6,177 nucleotides of DNA from an uncultured Eubacterium sp. GTDB taxonomy: Bacteria > Bacillota > Clostridia > Lachnospirales > Lachnospiraceae. The position numbers and the translations under genes were made by a program. The DNA lies in contig CAJUIL010000057.1 in assembly GCA_910586225.1 (NCBI GenBank), forward strand, positions 1 through 6,177. The letters are read 5' to 3'. The first letter of the stretch is position 1. Each line of letters opens with the position of its first letter. Below, piece by piece: positions 1 to 4,918 of this stretch. The notes under the pieces were generated by a model that saw only the letters and a list, made by a program, of their open reading frames with translations, had not been told where the DNA came from and did not search any database.

Positions 1-60
1 ATCTTTATGTATAGTATTAATGGTAAAACTGATATCACCAAATTTACAAAAAGTTCATAA
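1..60 (+). CDS. Possible 3' end of a gene that starts before the window
   Basis: The first frame is open from base 1 to a TAA at 58-60 and reads about 19 residues ending in a polar, Lys/Thr/Ser-rich tail (GKTDITKFTKSS). The stretch is AT-rich, unlike the ParB-like bases that follow at 75. Nineteen codons are too few to identify a family, and an open frame of this length arises easily by chance. I list it only because it could be the C-terminus of a neighbour cut by the window edge. The minus strand is also open across this stretch, so even the strand is uncertain. Confidence 0.2.
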   Translation: MFMYSINGKTDITKFTKSS

Positions 61-74
61 AGCCTGCGTTTACC

Positions 75-166
75 GTGGGTTCGGAAATGGCGGGGCTTGA
101 CACGATGCCTGTCATTGTCAGGAACTATACAGATGATGAAGCTACGATCATCATGGTGGAAGCTAA
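75..166 (+). pseudogene. ParB/Spo0J-family nuclease-domain fragment
   Basis: The plus-strand frame reads GSEMAGLDTMPVIVRNYTDD followed by EATIIMVEAN. I recognise this as the segment of ParB/Spo0J-like proteins that follows the conserved GHRR box: an S-E-x-A-G-L-x-T-M-P-V-I-V-R strand and a D-D-x-x-A-T-I-x-M-V-x-x-N helix. In intact proteins the next residues are normally the IQRE box; here the frame changes to RIKKGTYNRKK, so homology breaks at about base 166. Upstream of base 75 I cannot find the GHRR motif in any frame, so the fragment is broken at both ends. ParB-like proteins usually bind DNA for partition, and relatives are frequent on plasmids and integrative elements. With about 30 recognisable residues it cannot be functional. 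The break lies about 20 bp from the 3' end of the serine recombinase gene, so it may mark an insertion junction. No start codon or ribosome binding site is evident. Confidence 0.65.
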
Positions 167-184
167 TAGAATAAAAAAAGGAAC

Positions 185-1756
185 TTATAATCGCAAAAAA
201 AGAATCTCTCCATCCCATTTACATTCCGTCACGATTTCCCGCACGATCTCATTCCGTTCGATGTCAGAAAAGCCATCCAGCCCTTGCATCAGCCGGGCAA
301 TTTCCACAGATTTCTCTTCGGCTGTTTTTATAGTGTTCTGATCCTTGCGTATCGTTGTTTTTACAACCTCGATCTCTCGCTTGACCGCTTCCAGGTTCAG
401 ATCTTCTTTTTCGATTTGAGTAATGATATACCGGGCAGCAGTAGAGCTGCCTGCATCTGCCAAAGCTTCCGACAGGCGTTCAATTTTAGTACGGAAGCGG
501 CTGGCCTGGCTTTCTAAGCCGCGCAGTATCCCATCATTATCTTGGGGTTTTGCATTTCCCACATATTCCAGTATTGCATGGGGGTCTGATCCAATCTTTT
601 CAAAGATATCCAAAGCCATTTTATCCAGAACGGCACATTTTACATATGGCATATCACACGCATCGATCCCCTGCTGGTTGCGTTTCCTGCAGCAGTAGTG
701 GCTGCGTATGCCGGATTTGAGTTTTTTACGGGCAACGGCCATTAGGCATCCGCATTTACAGCGTACGACACCTTTTAGCAGGGGGACGTCATATTTCATG
801 GTTTTATTGAATGTGTTCTGCTGGAAACGTTCCTGTGCGGCAAGCCACCGTTCGGAAGGGATGAATGGCTTGTGGTGTCCTATGCAGACGATCCATTTCT
901 CCGGTGGCTGGCGTATGATGCGTTTGTTTTTCTGTTCCGTCCGGCCATATACCATTACACCGTGCGTTCCGTCCCATTTTTCGCGTGGGGAGTTTGGGTC
1001 TATCTGGCATCCTTTTTTCAAAAAATAATCATAAACTTCTGCGGATGCTTCTACGCAATATGGCATGGTCAAGAGCTGGTAGATCTGCGAAGCAGAGAAG
1101 AAACAGTCCTTGTCTGTCCGGATGCCCTGCTTCCGAAATTCGGTCTGCATATGGCCTATCGTATAGTTTTTATCCAGAAAAACGTCAAAGATCCAGGTAC
1201 AACGTTCTGCTGCCGCAGGATCTATGGCAAGTGTGACGTGCTTTTTCCCGCCAATCTCAATGCGTTCCAGGGAATATCCCTGCGGGGCCTTACCGCCAGT
1301 CCAGAAGCCTTTCCTGGCAAGGCCGCTCAGATTGTCCGTTATGCGCGCGGCAATGGTTTCCCGTTCCATTTGTGCAAAAGTAGCGGTGATGAACATCATG
1401 GCTTTTCCGATAGGGGTGTTTGTATTGATACTTTCTTTCAGGGAGATGAACATGACGCCTTTTTCCTCCAGTTTGGAGTAGATGTTGGCAAAGTCTTTTA
1501 CATCACGGGAGAGCCTGTCCAGCTGGTAGACGATAAGGGCGTCGATAAGCCCGCATTCCACATCTGCAAGGAGGCGCTTTAAACCGGGGCGGTTGGTGTC
1601 TGCGCCGGACAGCCCTTCGTCAGAATAGGATTCAAAAGATTCTATGCAGCCAGGGAAACGCAGTTGTGCGTATTCCAAACACATACGCTCCTGGTTGTCC
1701 ACGGAATCGGATCTGTCAGAATAAACGGACTTGCGTCCGTATGTAGCAAATTTCAT
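185..1756 (-). CDS. Large serine recombinase (site-specific integrase)
   Basis: A 523-residue enzyme that cuts and rejoins DNA through a serine-DNA link, of the type that integrates and excises phages and transposable elements such as Tn5397 and Tn4451. Domains in order: the N-terminal resolvase domain (residues 3-150) has the YGRKS box with nucleophile Ser10 and Arg8, the DEGLSG motif (47-51), YQLDRLSR (77-84) and QMERE (129-133). The recombinase domain covers about 155-320. A zinc ribbon has Cys333, Cys335, Cys337, Cys355/356 and Cys367. A charged coiled coil (about 410-490) precedes the terminal strand. Length and all key residues fit an intact enzyme. I chose ATG 1756 because AAAGGTGG lies just upstream (1764-1771 on the plus strand) and the family motif starts five residues later; the open frame extends to 1888 without a supported start. 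No clear promoter is visible. The gene ends about 20 bp from a broken ParB fragment, the usual position for such a gene at an element end. Its substrate sites cannot be proven from this window. Confidence 0.95.
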   Translation of the reverse strand: MKFATYGRKSVYSDRSDSVDNQERMCLEYAQLRFPGCIESFESYSDEGLSGADTNRPGLKRLLADVECGLIDALIVYQLDRLSRDVKDFANIYSKLEEKGVMFISLKESINTNTPIGKAMMFITATFAQMERETIAARITDNLSGLARKGFWTGGKAPQGYSLERIEIGGKKHVTLAIDPAAAERCTWIFDVFLDKNYTIGHMQTEFRKQGIRTDKDCFFSASQIYQLLTMPYCVEASAEVYDYFLKKGCQIDPNSPREKWDGTHGVMVYGRTEQKNKRIIRQPPEKWIVCIGHHKPFIPSERWLAAQERFQQNTFNKTMKYDVPLLKGVVRCKCGCLMAVARKKLKSGIRSHYCCRKRNQQGIDACDMPYVKCAVLDKMALDIFEKIGSDPHAILEYVGNAKPQDNDGILRGLESQASRFRTKIERLSEALADAGSSTAARYIITQIEKEDLNLEAVKREIEVVKTTIRKDQNTIKTAEEKSVEIARLMQGLDGFSDIERNEIVREIVTECKWDGEILFLRL

Positions 1757-1867
1757 AAATTTTCCACCTTTCTGCCCTTGCGAAAAGGCTGCGGATGCGG
1801 TATGCTTATATTGGTTTTGCATGATGTCCCGCATACGGGGCAGCGTTTCCGCAAGGGGCGTTTTATG

Positions 1868-1896
1868 TATGCCCGGTGTTACCAGCACCGGGCATA
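1868..1896 (-). terminator. Perfect hairpin between the Rpn gene and the recombinase
   Basis: An 11-bp perfect inverted repeat (TATGCCCGGTG, 7-nt loop, CACCGGGCATA) stands 46 bp beyond the stop of the Rpn gene and upstream of the recombinase start. It could weaken transcription leaving Rpn, but no clean T-run follows on the minus strand, where the next bases are CATAAAACG, so termination is uncertain. It is also part of the repeated segment. In the second copy (2881-2902) the CACCGGGCATA arm is kept but the other arm has changed, leaving only an imperfect stem. Confidence 0.4.
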
Positions 1897-1941
1897 TTGT
1901 TGCTGGATTTGGTTTTATGGATCCAGTCTGTTTACCGTTAT

Positions 1942-2253
1942 TTAAAGTCTGGCCTTTGTCATATTTTTTTGTCTTGCAGCCTGCAATGCCATAAGCTGTC
2001 CTTCCGATATACCAGTGATCACCAGGATCTCAGCCGGATCGTATCCAGCTTCAAGCATTTTTTCGGCGATTACTATAGTTTTATGCTGTTCACCTTGTTG
2101 TGCACCACGCTGTTCAGCCTCGAAGATAGACTGGTTATAGTCCAGGATGGCTTTTTGGCGGGCTTCGTATTCGAGACGCTTTTGTTCGTCCTGGCTGATG
2201 ACCTGCAGGTGTTCATAGGCGCTTTGGATGTAAGGGTCTTTTTCTGCGATCAT
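1942..2253 (-). CDS. Candidate internal small protein: Rpn C-terminal domain from codon 190
   Basis: Met190 of the Rpn gene is preceded by AAAGGAGGA (2261-2269 on the plus strand) with exactly 7 nt between GGAGGA and the ATG. This is as good a ribosome binding site as any gene start in the window, although it lies within codons for KKEEF. Translation there would give a 103-residue protein (MIAEKDPYIQ...) holding only the C-terminal helical domain without the nuclease. In E. coli Rpn genes a small protein made from an internal start is reported to bind and inhibit its own full-length nuclease. That precedent makes an intragenic antitoxin the leading inference here. Strong support comes from the neighbouring free-standing gene (2965-3234), which begins at the same Met. 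The purine-rich lysine/glutamate codons could mimic an SD sequence by chance, so this is not proven. Confidence 0.5.
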   Translation of the reverse strand: MIAEKDPYIQSAYEHLQVISQDEQKRLEYEARQKAILDYNQSIFEAEQRGAQQGEQHKTIVIAEKMLEAGYDPAEILVITGISEGQLMALQAARQKNMTKARL

Positions 2254-2820
2254 ATCAAATTCCTCCTTTTTTTCAGCGTTGATAAATTTAGCCCACAATT
2301 CAATCCTTCCGGAATCATCCCGCAGGCTGTCTGGAAGCTTGGGGAGTTCGATGACATGAAATTCCATTTTGTCGCTGTATAGGAAATGACGGGTGTCCTC
2401 CAAGATGTGGAAGCGGGAGTAAAATTCCGGCTCGTTTTCGAAAAGTATAAAATCCAGGATACTGATGCTGACGCATTTTTTTAATACGTCATAGTGCTGG
2501 CCTTTCCCGATCTGATCCGTATACATTTTGGAAATATAAAACAATGCGCGGTCGCTCCAGATCTTTAATTCTGACAACTGGATCTCGGTATCGATCTGGG
2601 TATTGTTGTTCATGAGGATACGTACATCAAGGATGCCGAGCTTGTCGTTTTCGTGGAGCTTGCGCAGATTGGAGTTTAAAATGCGAGTTTCCTTGATATC
2701 GTTTGGGTCGATCTGGAGGATAGAAGCTAAAAACCCGGTGCGGGCTTTTACATCTTCCATGATCTCCTTAAACGCAAAATCAATTTTGGGTTTCATGATA
2801 AAATTATCTAGGTTATCCAT
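1942..2820 (-). CDS. Rpn-family PD-(D/E)XK nuclease / putative transposase
   Basis: A 292-residue protein of the Rpn (recombination-promoting nuclease) group, often annotated as a PD-(D/E)XK nuclease family transposase. Rpn enzymes are metal-dependent DNA endonucleases in the cytoplasm; E. coli relatives cut DNA, stimulate recA-independent recombination and have been linked to phage defence. Visible hallmarks are the opening PKIDFAFKEIM (11-21), GILDV with Asp65, and IDTEIQL with Glu79 and Gln81, giving the D-x13-E-x-Q catalytic core. The central region (90-180) fits the family pattern, and the tail (190-292) is helical and charged, with an EKMLEAGYDPAEIL motif (264-277). Start ATG 2820 is supported by AAAGGAG five bases upstream. 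The gene carries a second, strongly supported start at codon 190, described separately. Upstream lies a duplicate of its C-terminal domain. Nothing in the sequence shows damage to the nuclease. No strong promoter of its own is visible, so read-through from upstream genes is plausible. Confidence 0.92.
   Translation of the reverse strand: MDNLDNFIMKPKIDFAFKEIMEDVKARTGFLASILQIDPNDIKETRILNSNLRKLHENDKLGILDVRILMNNNTQIDTEIQLSELKIWSDRALFYISKMYTDQIGKGQHYDVLKKCVSISILDFILFENEPEFYSRFHILEDTRHFLYSDKMEFHVIELPKLPDSLRDDSGRIELWAKFINAEKKEEFDMIAEKDPYIQSAYEHLQVISQDEQKRLEYEARQKAILDYNQSIFEAEQRGAQQGEQHKTIVIAEKMLEAGYDPAEILVITGISEGQLMALQAARQKNMTKARL
2261..2269 (-). promoter_or_regulatory. Internal ribosome binding site within the Rpn gene
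   Basis: The minus strand reads AAAGGAGGA, then 7 nt, then ATG at 2253. It nearly matches the anti-SD complement and decides the internal start of the small Rpn protein. In the second repeat copy the aligned bases read AAAGGATAT, so the AAAGGA core is kept but the second GGA is lost. Confidence 0.55.
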
Positions 2821-2844
2821 AGTCGCTCCTTTACATTTGATTTT

Positions 2845-3250
2845 GGGCAGCGTTTTTTCAAGGGTGCTTTATGCTTGCCATATGCTTGTGACACCGGGCA
2901 TATTGTTGTTGGGCCTGGTTTTATGGATCCAGTCTGTTTATCTTTATTTAAAGTATGGCCCTTGTCATATTTTTTGTCTTGCAGCCTGTAATGCCATAAG
3001 CTGTTCTTCCGATATACCAGTGAGTGCCAGGATATCAGTCGGATCGTATCCAGCTTCAAGCATTTTTTCGGCGATTGCTATAATTTTACGCTGTTCAGCC
3101 TCAAAGATAGACTGGTTATAGTCCAGGAAGGCTTTTTGCCTGGCTTCGTATTCGAGACGCTTTTGTTCGTCCTGGCTGATGACCAGCAGGTGTTCATAGG
3201 TGCTTTGGATGTAAGGGTCTTTTTCTGCAATCATATCAAAAATATCCTTT
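2845..3250. repeat. Direct repeat, copy 2
   Basis: This is the second copy of the 1838-2269 segment. It contains the free-standing Rpn C-terminal gene and the same downstream DNA, ending at GGGCAGCG just ahead of the full-length Rpn start. Similarity ends close to the small gene's ribosome binding site on one side and at about 2845 on the other. It most simply arose by tandem duplication of an Rpn gene followed by loss of the N-terminal nuclease part of the upstream copy. Its downstream hairpin is partly decayed. Confidence 0.9.
2965..3234 (-). CDS. Free-standing Rpn C-terminal domain (possible RpnS-like inhibitor)
   Basis: An 89-residue protein that is a close paralogue (about 10 substitutions over the aligned part) of residues 190-292 of the adjacent Rpn nuclease, beginning MIAEKDPYIQS and including EKMLEAGYDPTDIL. 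It lacks the 8-residue GAQQGEQH stretch, and a one-base shortening of a T-run ends it at QKI instead of QKNMTKARL. It has no nuclease residues. The ATG at 3234 is preceded by AAAGGA about 10 nt upstream, so it can be translated alone. The frame stays open about 28 codons upstream (…LLQNFRRKDIFD) but has no start there. It lies 144 bp upstream of the full-length gene and just downstream of the membrane-protein gene. By analogy with E. coli Rpn small proteins it could bind and restrain the nuclease, or it may be a decaying duplicate. Many of the differences between the copies change the amino acid, so purifying selection is not obvious. Confidence 0.65.
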   Translation of the reverse strand: MIAEKDPYIQSTYEHLLVISQDEQKRLEYEARQKAFLDYNQSIFEAEQRKIIAIAEKMLEAGYDPTDILALTGISEEQLMALQAARQKI

Positions 3251-3312
3251 CTTCGGAAATTCTGTAAGAGACGTGTAATGGATGGTCGGCGCTGATAACA
3301 CGGTGCATCTTT

Positions 3313-4128
3313 TTATATAAATAATTGGGCCATTTTGTAACAATTTGTATTATCGCTTATATCATCTGGTAAAATATTATCGGCATTTATTCGCTTAAAA
3401 GAATTAAGAAAAGTTTCGTTTATTAATAAGTCATGAGTCTTTGTTTTATATGTATCAAAATTATTAAAATACCATTTGCCAGAAACGTTTCTTTTAATAC
3501 AAACCATATATAGGGCAACTTTTTCTTCATCATTCAAATTATCCCACAAATAATATGCGAGTGCATATTGGCCAATATAATAAGAAATGTATAATCCGTG
3601 TGCTGTTGCAAAATTCAGAAATTCTTTGCCAGCAAAGTTATCCATTTCTGCATATCTTTCAATTATACAGCTTGCATCTTCTTTACACATATTTTCAGGA
3701 ATGAAGTCTTTGTGTTCTCGCATAGCAACAAGCTGTGCTTTTGTGGGAGGTTCTGGGCAACATCGTTCGATTTTTAGCGAATCAGGAAGGAATCCATTAT
3801 CTATAAGTGCATTATAGGCTTGCTCATATGAGAAAGCTTTCATCGGCTGTATAGTACGCTTTCTACCAGTAGTACTGAAAATTCCCTCCCCTTTGAACAT
3901 CATATGGTTTAAATTATCATGATATTGCTGACGTTCACTCTTAGGTTTCATTTCGGGATCATGACTAGGATCTCTCCATGTATTTGCGTCTGTGTAATGA
4001 TCATATAGATTTTCATCTTTATTTGCGGACTTTTTTATACAACGTTTAATAGGTATCCACCACCAACCTATATAAAGCCACCACCACCAACCTATACAGA
4101 TCCACCAAAAAGCACTATGTTTTTTCAT
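3313..4128 (-). CDS. Tryptophan-rich membrane-anchored protein of unknown function
   Basis: A 271-residue protein. Residues 7-27 form one hydrophobic segment containing nine tryptophans (FWWICIGWWWW, LYIGWWWIPIK), followed by a basic stretch (RCIKK) that should keep the rest in the cytoplasm. From memory, a GWWW-x-PIK segment recurs as a membrane anchor in Firmicutes accessory proteins. Residues 35-95 are polar and low in hydrophobic residues. Residues 98-215 look like a folded helical domain with a pattern I have seen in phage/ICE hypotheticals: PPTKAQL (127-133), IPEN then KEDASCIIERY (149-159), FATAHGLYISYYIGQYAL and a DNLNDEEKVALYMV helix. I know no established function. The ATG overlaps the 3' end of the repressor gene by 14 nt and has AGGAG 9 nt upstream inside that gene, so the two are probably translationally coupled and autoregulated together. 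A membrane effector or immunity role is only a guess. Confidence 0.8.
   Translation of the reverse strand: MKKHSAFWWICIGWWWWLYIGWWWIPIKRCIKKSANKDENLYDHYTDANTWRDPSHDPEMKPKSERQQYHDNLNHMMFKGEGIFSTTGRKRTIQPMKAFSYEQAYNALIDNGFLPDSLKIERCCPEPPTKAQLVAMREHKDFIPENMCKEDASCIIERYAEMDNFAGKEFLNFATAHGLYISYYIGQYALAYYLWDNLNDEEKVALYMVCIKRNVSGKWYFNNFDTYKTKTHDLLINETFLNSFKRINADNILPDDISDNTNCYKMAQLFI
3314..3343 (-). promoter_or_regulatory. Weak candidate promoter for the small Rpn gene
   Basis: On the minus strand TTGTTA (3338-3343) and TATATA (3314-3319) are separated by 18 bp, inside the last codons of the membrane-protein gene and about 80 bp before the small Rpn ATG. Both boxes are partial matches in AT-rich DNA, so chance is a fair explanation. 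If real, it would let the Rpn pair be expressed independently of the repressor promoter. Confidence 0.22.
4057..4096 (-). repeat. 24-bp tandem repeat encoding the Trp-rich segment
   Basis: The plus-strand 16-mer CCACCACCAACCTATA occurs at 4057-4072 and again at 4081-4096, a 24-bp period that encodes an 8-residue repeat (CIGWWWWL then YIGWWWI). In-frame expansion or contraction here would lengthen or shorten the membrane anchor without a frameshift. Confidence 0.8.
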
Positions 4129-4558
4129 TTTGACATTCTCCTATTTCTTTGTTATGTTTTTCTTCTAATTCAAAAGCAAAAGAAAGAAGTTTTGTTTGTT
4201 CTTTTACATTTAATAACTCAAAAATTCTGATTAATTCAACTGCTTGATCAGAAATTTCGTGTTCATGCACAATGCCGTTTTTAACTATCAGAGTAGAAGC
4301 GTTATTTCCTTGTACAACAGCACTATTTGTAATAGTAGATTTTATTGCACCGTAATCAATAGTCCATCCCATCAGTATACAAGGTGATATATTTAAAACA
4401 GTTGCTATATTTTCTATAATGTTTGATGGGATGTTAGTTATAACATTTGTTTCGTATTTGTATAATGTTTGCTTAGAAACACCAACCTTTTTTGCTAAAT
4501 TTGTTTGAGAAATTCCAAGATATTCTCGTTCACGTCTTATTCTTTCACCGACTGTCAT
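4115..4558 (-). CDS. XRE-family (CI-like) transcriptional repressor
   Basis: A 147-residue DNA-binding protein. Residues 4-64 form a classic five-helix XRE domain: GERIRREREYLGISQTNLAK, then KVGVSKQTLYKYE with the recognition helix at about 28-36, then PSNIIENIATVLNISPCILMGW. A linker of the NSAVVQGNNASTLIVKNG type (78-95) leads to a helical C-terminal part (100-140) that is probably used for dimerisation. There is no LexA-type autocleavage domain. GAGGAGG lies a few bases before ATG 4558. The gene is read from a strong leftward promoter (4585-4612) opposite the cro-like gene, and it overlaps the membrane-protein gene, forming a short operon. The layout is that of a phage or ICE lysogeny switch, in which this protein should bind the GTAACTT-N3-AAGTTAC operators, repress the rightward promoter and tune its own. 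The identity as an XRE regulator is certain; the exact operators it reads are inferred. Confidence 0.93.
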   Translation of the reverse strand: MTVGERIRREREYLGISQTNLAKKVGVSKQTLYKYETNVITNIPSNIIENIATVLNISPCILMGWTIDYGAIKSTITNSAVVQGNNASTLIVKNGIVHEHEISDQAVELIRIFELLNVKEQTKLLSFAFELEEKHNKEIGECQNEKT

Positions 4559-4584
4559 AATACCTCCTCATAAATATAATTCAA

Positions 4585-4612
4585 ATTATAACACAAAAAA
4601 GTTACAAGTCAA
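4585..4612 (-). promoter_or_regulatory. Leftward promoter of the repressor operon
   Basis: On the minus strand TTGACT (4607-4612) and TATAAT (4585-4590) are 16 bp apart, ending about 26 bp before the repressor ATG. An operator half-site AAGTTAC (4599-4605) lies in the spacer, which suggests self-regulation. Confidence 0.8.
4599..4605. promoter_or_regulatory. Candidate operator half-site (O1)
   Basis: AAGTTAC matches the right arm of the other operators and sits between the -35 and -10 of the leftward promoter. The left arm is degenerate, so this may be a weak site or chance. Confidence 0.35.
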
Positions 4613-4619
4613 GAAAAAA

Positions 4620-4636
4620 ATAACTTGACAAGTTAC
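4620..4636. promoter_or_regulatory. Operator O2 overlapping the rightward -35
   Basis: ATAACTTGACAAGTTAC is a near-perfect palindrome (TAACTT-N3-AAGTTA) that contains the TTGACA -35 box of the rightward promoter. A protein bound here should block RNA polymerase on the cro-like gene. Confidence 0.75.
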
Positions 4637-4652
4637 AATATAGTGATATAAT
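4625..4652 (+). promoter_or_regulatory. Rightward promoter of the cro-like gene
   Basis: TTGACA (4625-4630) and TATAAT (4647-4652) are both perfect consensus boxes with a 16-bp spacer, placing transcription start near 4659. The -35 box lies inside operator O2 and the start point lies inside O3, so the promoter is strong but doubly blockable. It mirrors the leftward promoter across a 12-bp gap. Confidence 0.88.
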
Positions 4653-4655
4653 TAC

Positions 4656-4674
4656 GGTAACTTAAAACGTTACC
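4656..4674. promoter_or_regulatory. Operator O3 at the rightward transcription start
   Basis: GGTAACTTAAAACGTTACC is a 19-bp palindrome with one imperfect pair, matching the GTAACTT-N3-AAGTTAC pattern. Its centre is 37 bp from that of O2. It overlaps the predicted start of the rightward transcript. Confidence 0.7.
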
Positions 4675-4697
4675 AAAGTGAGGGAGGGATTTTTAGA

Positions 4698-4907
4698 ATG
4701 GTGGATACAAATGAGTTGCGTGGAATTATTGCTAAAAACGGGAAAACACAAGCAGACGTAGCAAAGATGTTGAATATTACACCAAAAACTTTTTATAGCA
4801 AAATGAAAAATGGTGTTTTTGGAAGTGATGAAATTCAAATTATGATCAATGAACTAAATATAAATAATCCGATGGAAATTTTTTTTGCAACAAGAGTAAC
4901 TTTATAA
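4698..4907 (+). CDS. Small Cro-like XRE regulator (DUF739-like)
   Basis: A 69-residue protein that is almost entirely one helix-turn-helix domain: ELRGIIAKNGKTQADVAKML (6-25), then NITPKTFYSKMKNGVF with the recognition helix at about 29-36, and a closing SDEIQIMINELNINNPMEIFFA. The wording is typical of the short Cro-like phage/ICE regulators grouped as DUF739. ATG 4698 follows GGGAGGG by 9 nt. The gene diverges from the CI-like repressor and has its own consensus promoter, so the pair should form a bistable switch in which this protein opposes the repressor. A full palindromic operator overlaps its stop codon. No integrase or excisionase gene follows on the plus strand, so the lytic arm normally downstream of cro is missing. 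Plus-strand transcription soon meets a hairpin and the convergent SWIM gene. Confidence 0.9.
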   Translation: MVDTNELRGIIAKNGKTQADVAKMLNITPKTFYSKMKNGVFGSDEIQIMINELNINNPMEIFFATRVTL

Positions 4908-4912
4908 GTTAC
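4896..4912. promoter_or_regulatory. Operator O4 spanning the stop codon of the cro-like gene
   Basis: GTAACTTTATAAGTTAC is a perfect 7+3+7 palindrome matching O2 and O3, with the stop TAA at 4905-4907 inside it. It lies about 270 bp from the promoter operators, a distance that could support DNA looping, as in lambda-type switches, or a roadblock to transcription. Confidence 0.65.
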
Positions 4913-4918
4913 ATCTTC

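Larger units (their letters stand above)
1838..2269. repeat. Direct repeat, copy 1 (Rpn C-terminal half plus downstream DNA)
   Basis: This segment is a diverged duplicate of 2845-3250, starting at a shared GGGCAGCGTT and continuing to the TCCTTT at 2264-2269. It spans the 3' part of the Rpn gene (from just before codon 190), its stop codon and about 100 bp of downstream DNA, including the hairpin at 1868-1896. The copies lie about 1 kb apart. The offset between them falls from 1006 to 981 bp because copy 1 carries 24 extra coding bases (GAQQGEQH) and one extra base in a T-run. This copy is continuous with a full-length gene, so it is the better candidate for the parent arrangement. Confidence 0.9.

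Noticed and set aside
165..201. Two A7 runs near the recombinase end, considered as an att direct repeat
   Set aside because: They are low-complexity runs common in this DNA. The flanking bases do not match, so they are not evidence for attachment sites.
872..1582. A 236-codon plus-strand open frame
   Set aside because: It lies fully antisense to the serine recombinase, whose catalytic and zinc motifs are intact. It has no family motif and no ribosome binding site.
1828..1839. The short palindrome CCCGCATACGGG upstream of the recombinase
   Set aside because: A 4-bp stem in GC-rich DNA is expected by chance and it has no second copy or promoter context.
1757..1888. An N-terminal extension of the recombinase by 44 codons
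   Set aside because: The resolvase fold begins at MKFATYGRKS. AAAGGTGG lies just before ATG 1756, and the extension runs through the hairpin and repeat DNA.
2808..3059. An 83-codon minus-strand frame between the two Rpn genes
   Set aside because: It overlaps the small Rpn gene out of frame and then intergenic repeat DNA. Its composition is not protein-like and it has no ribosome binding site.
3587..3817. A 76-codon plus-strand frame
   Set aside because: It is antisense inside the membrane-protein gene and has no start signal.
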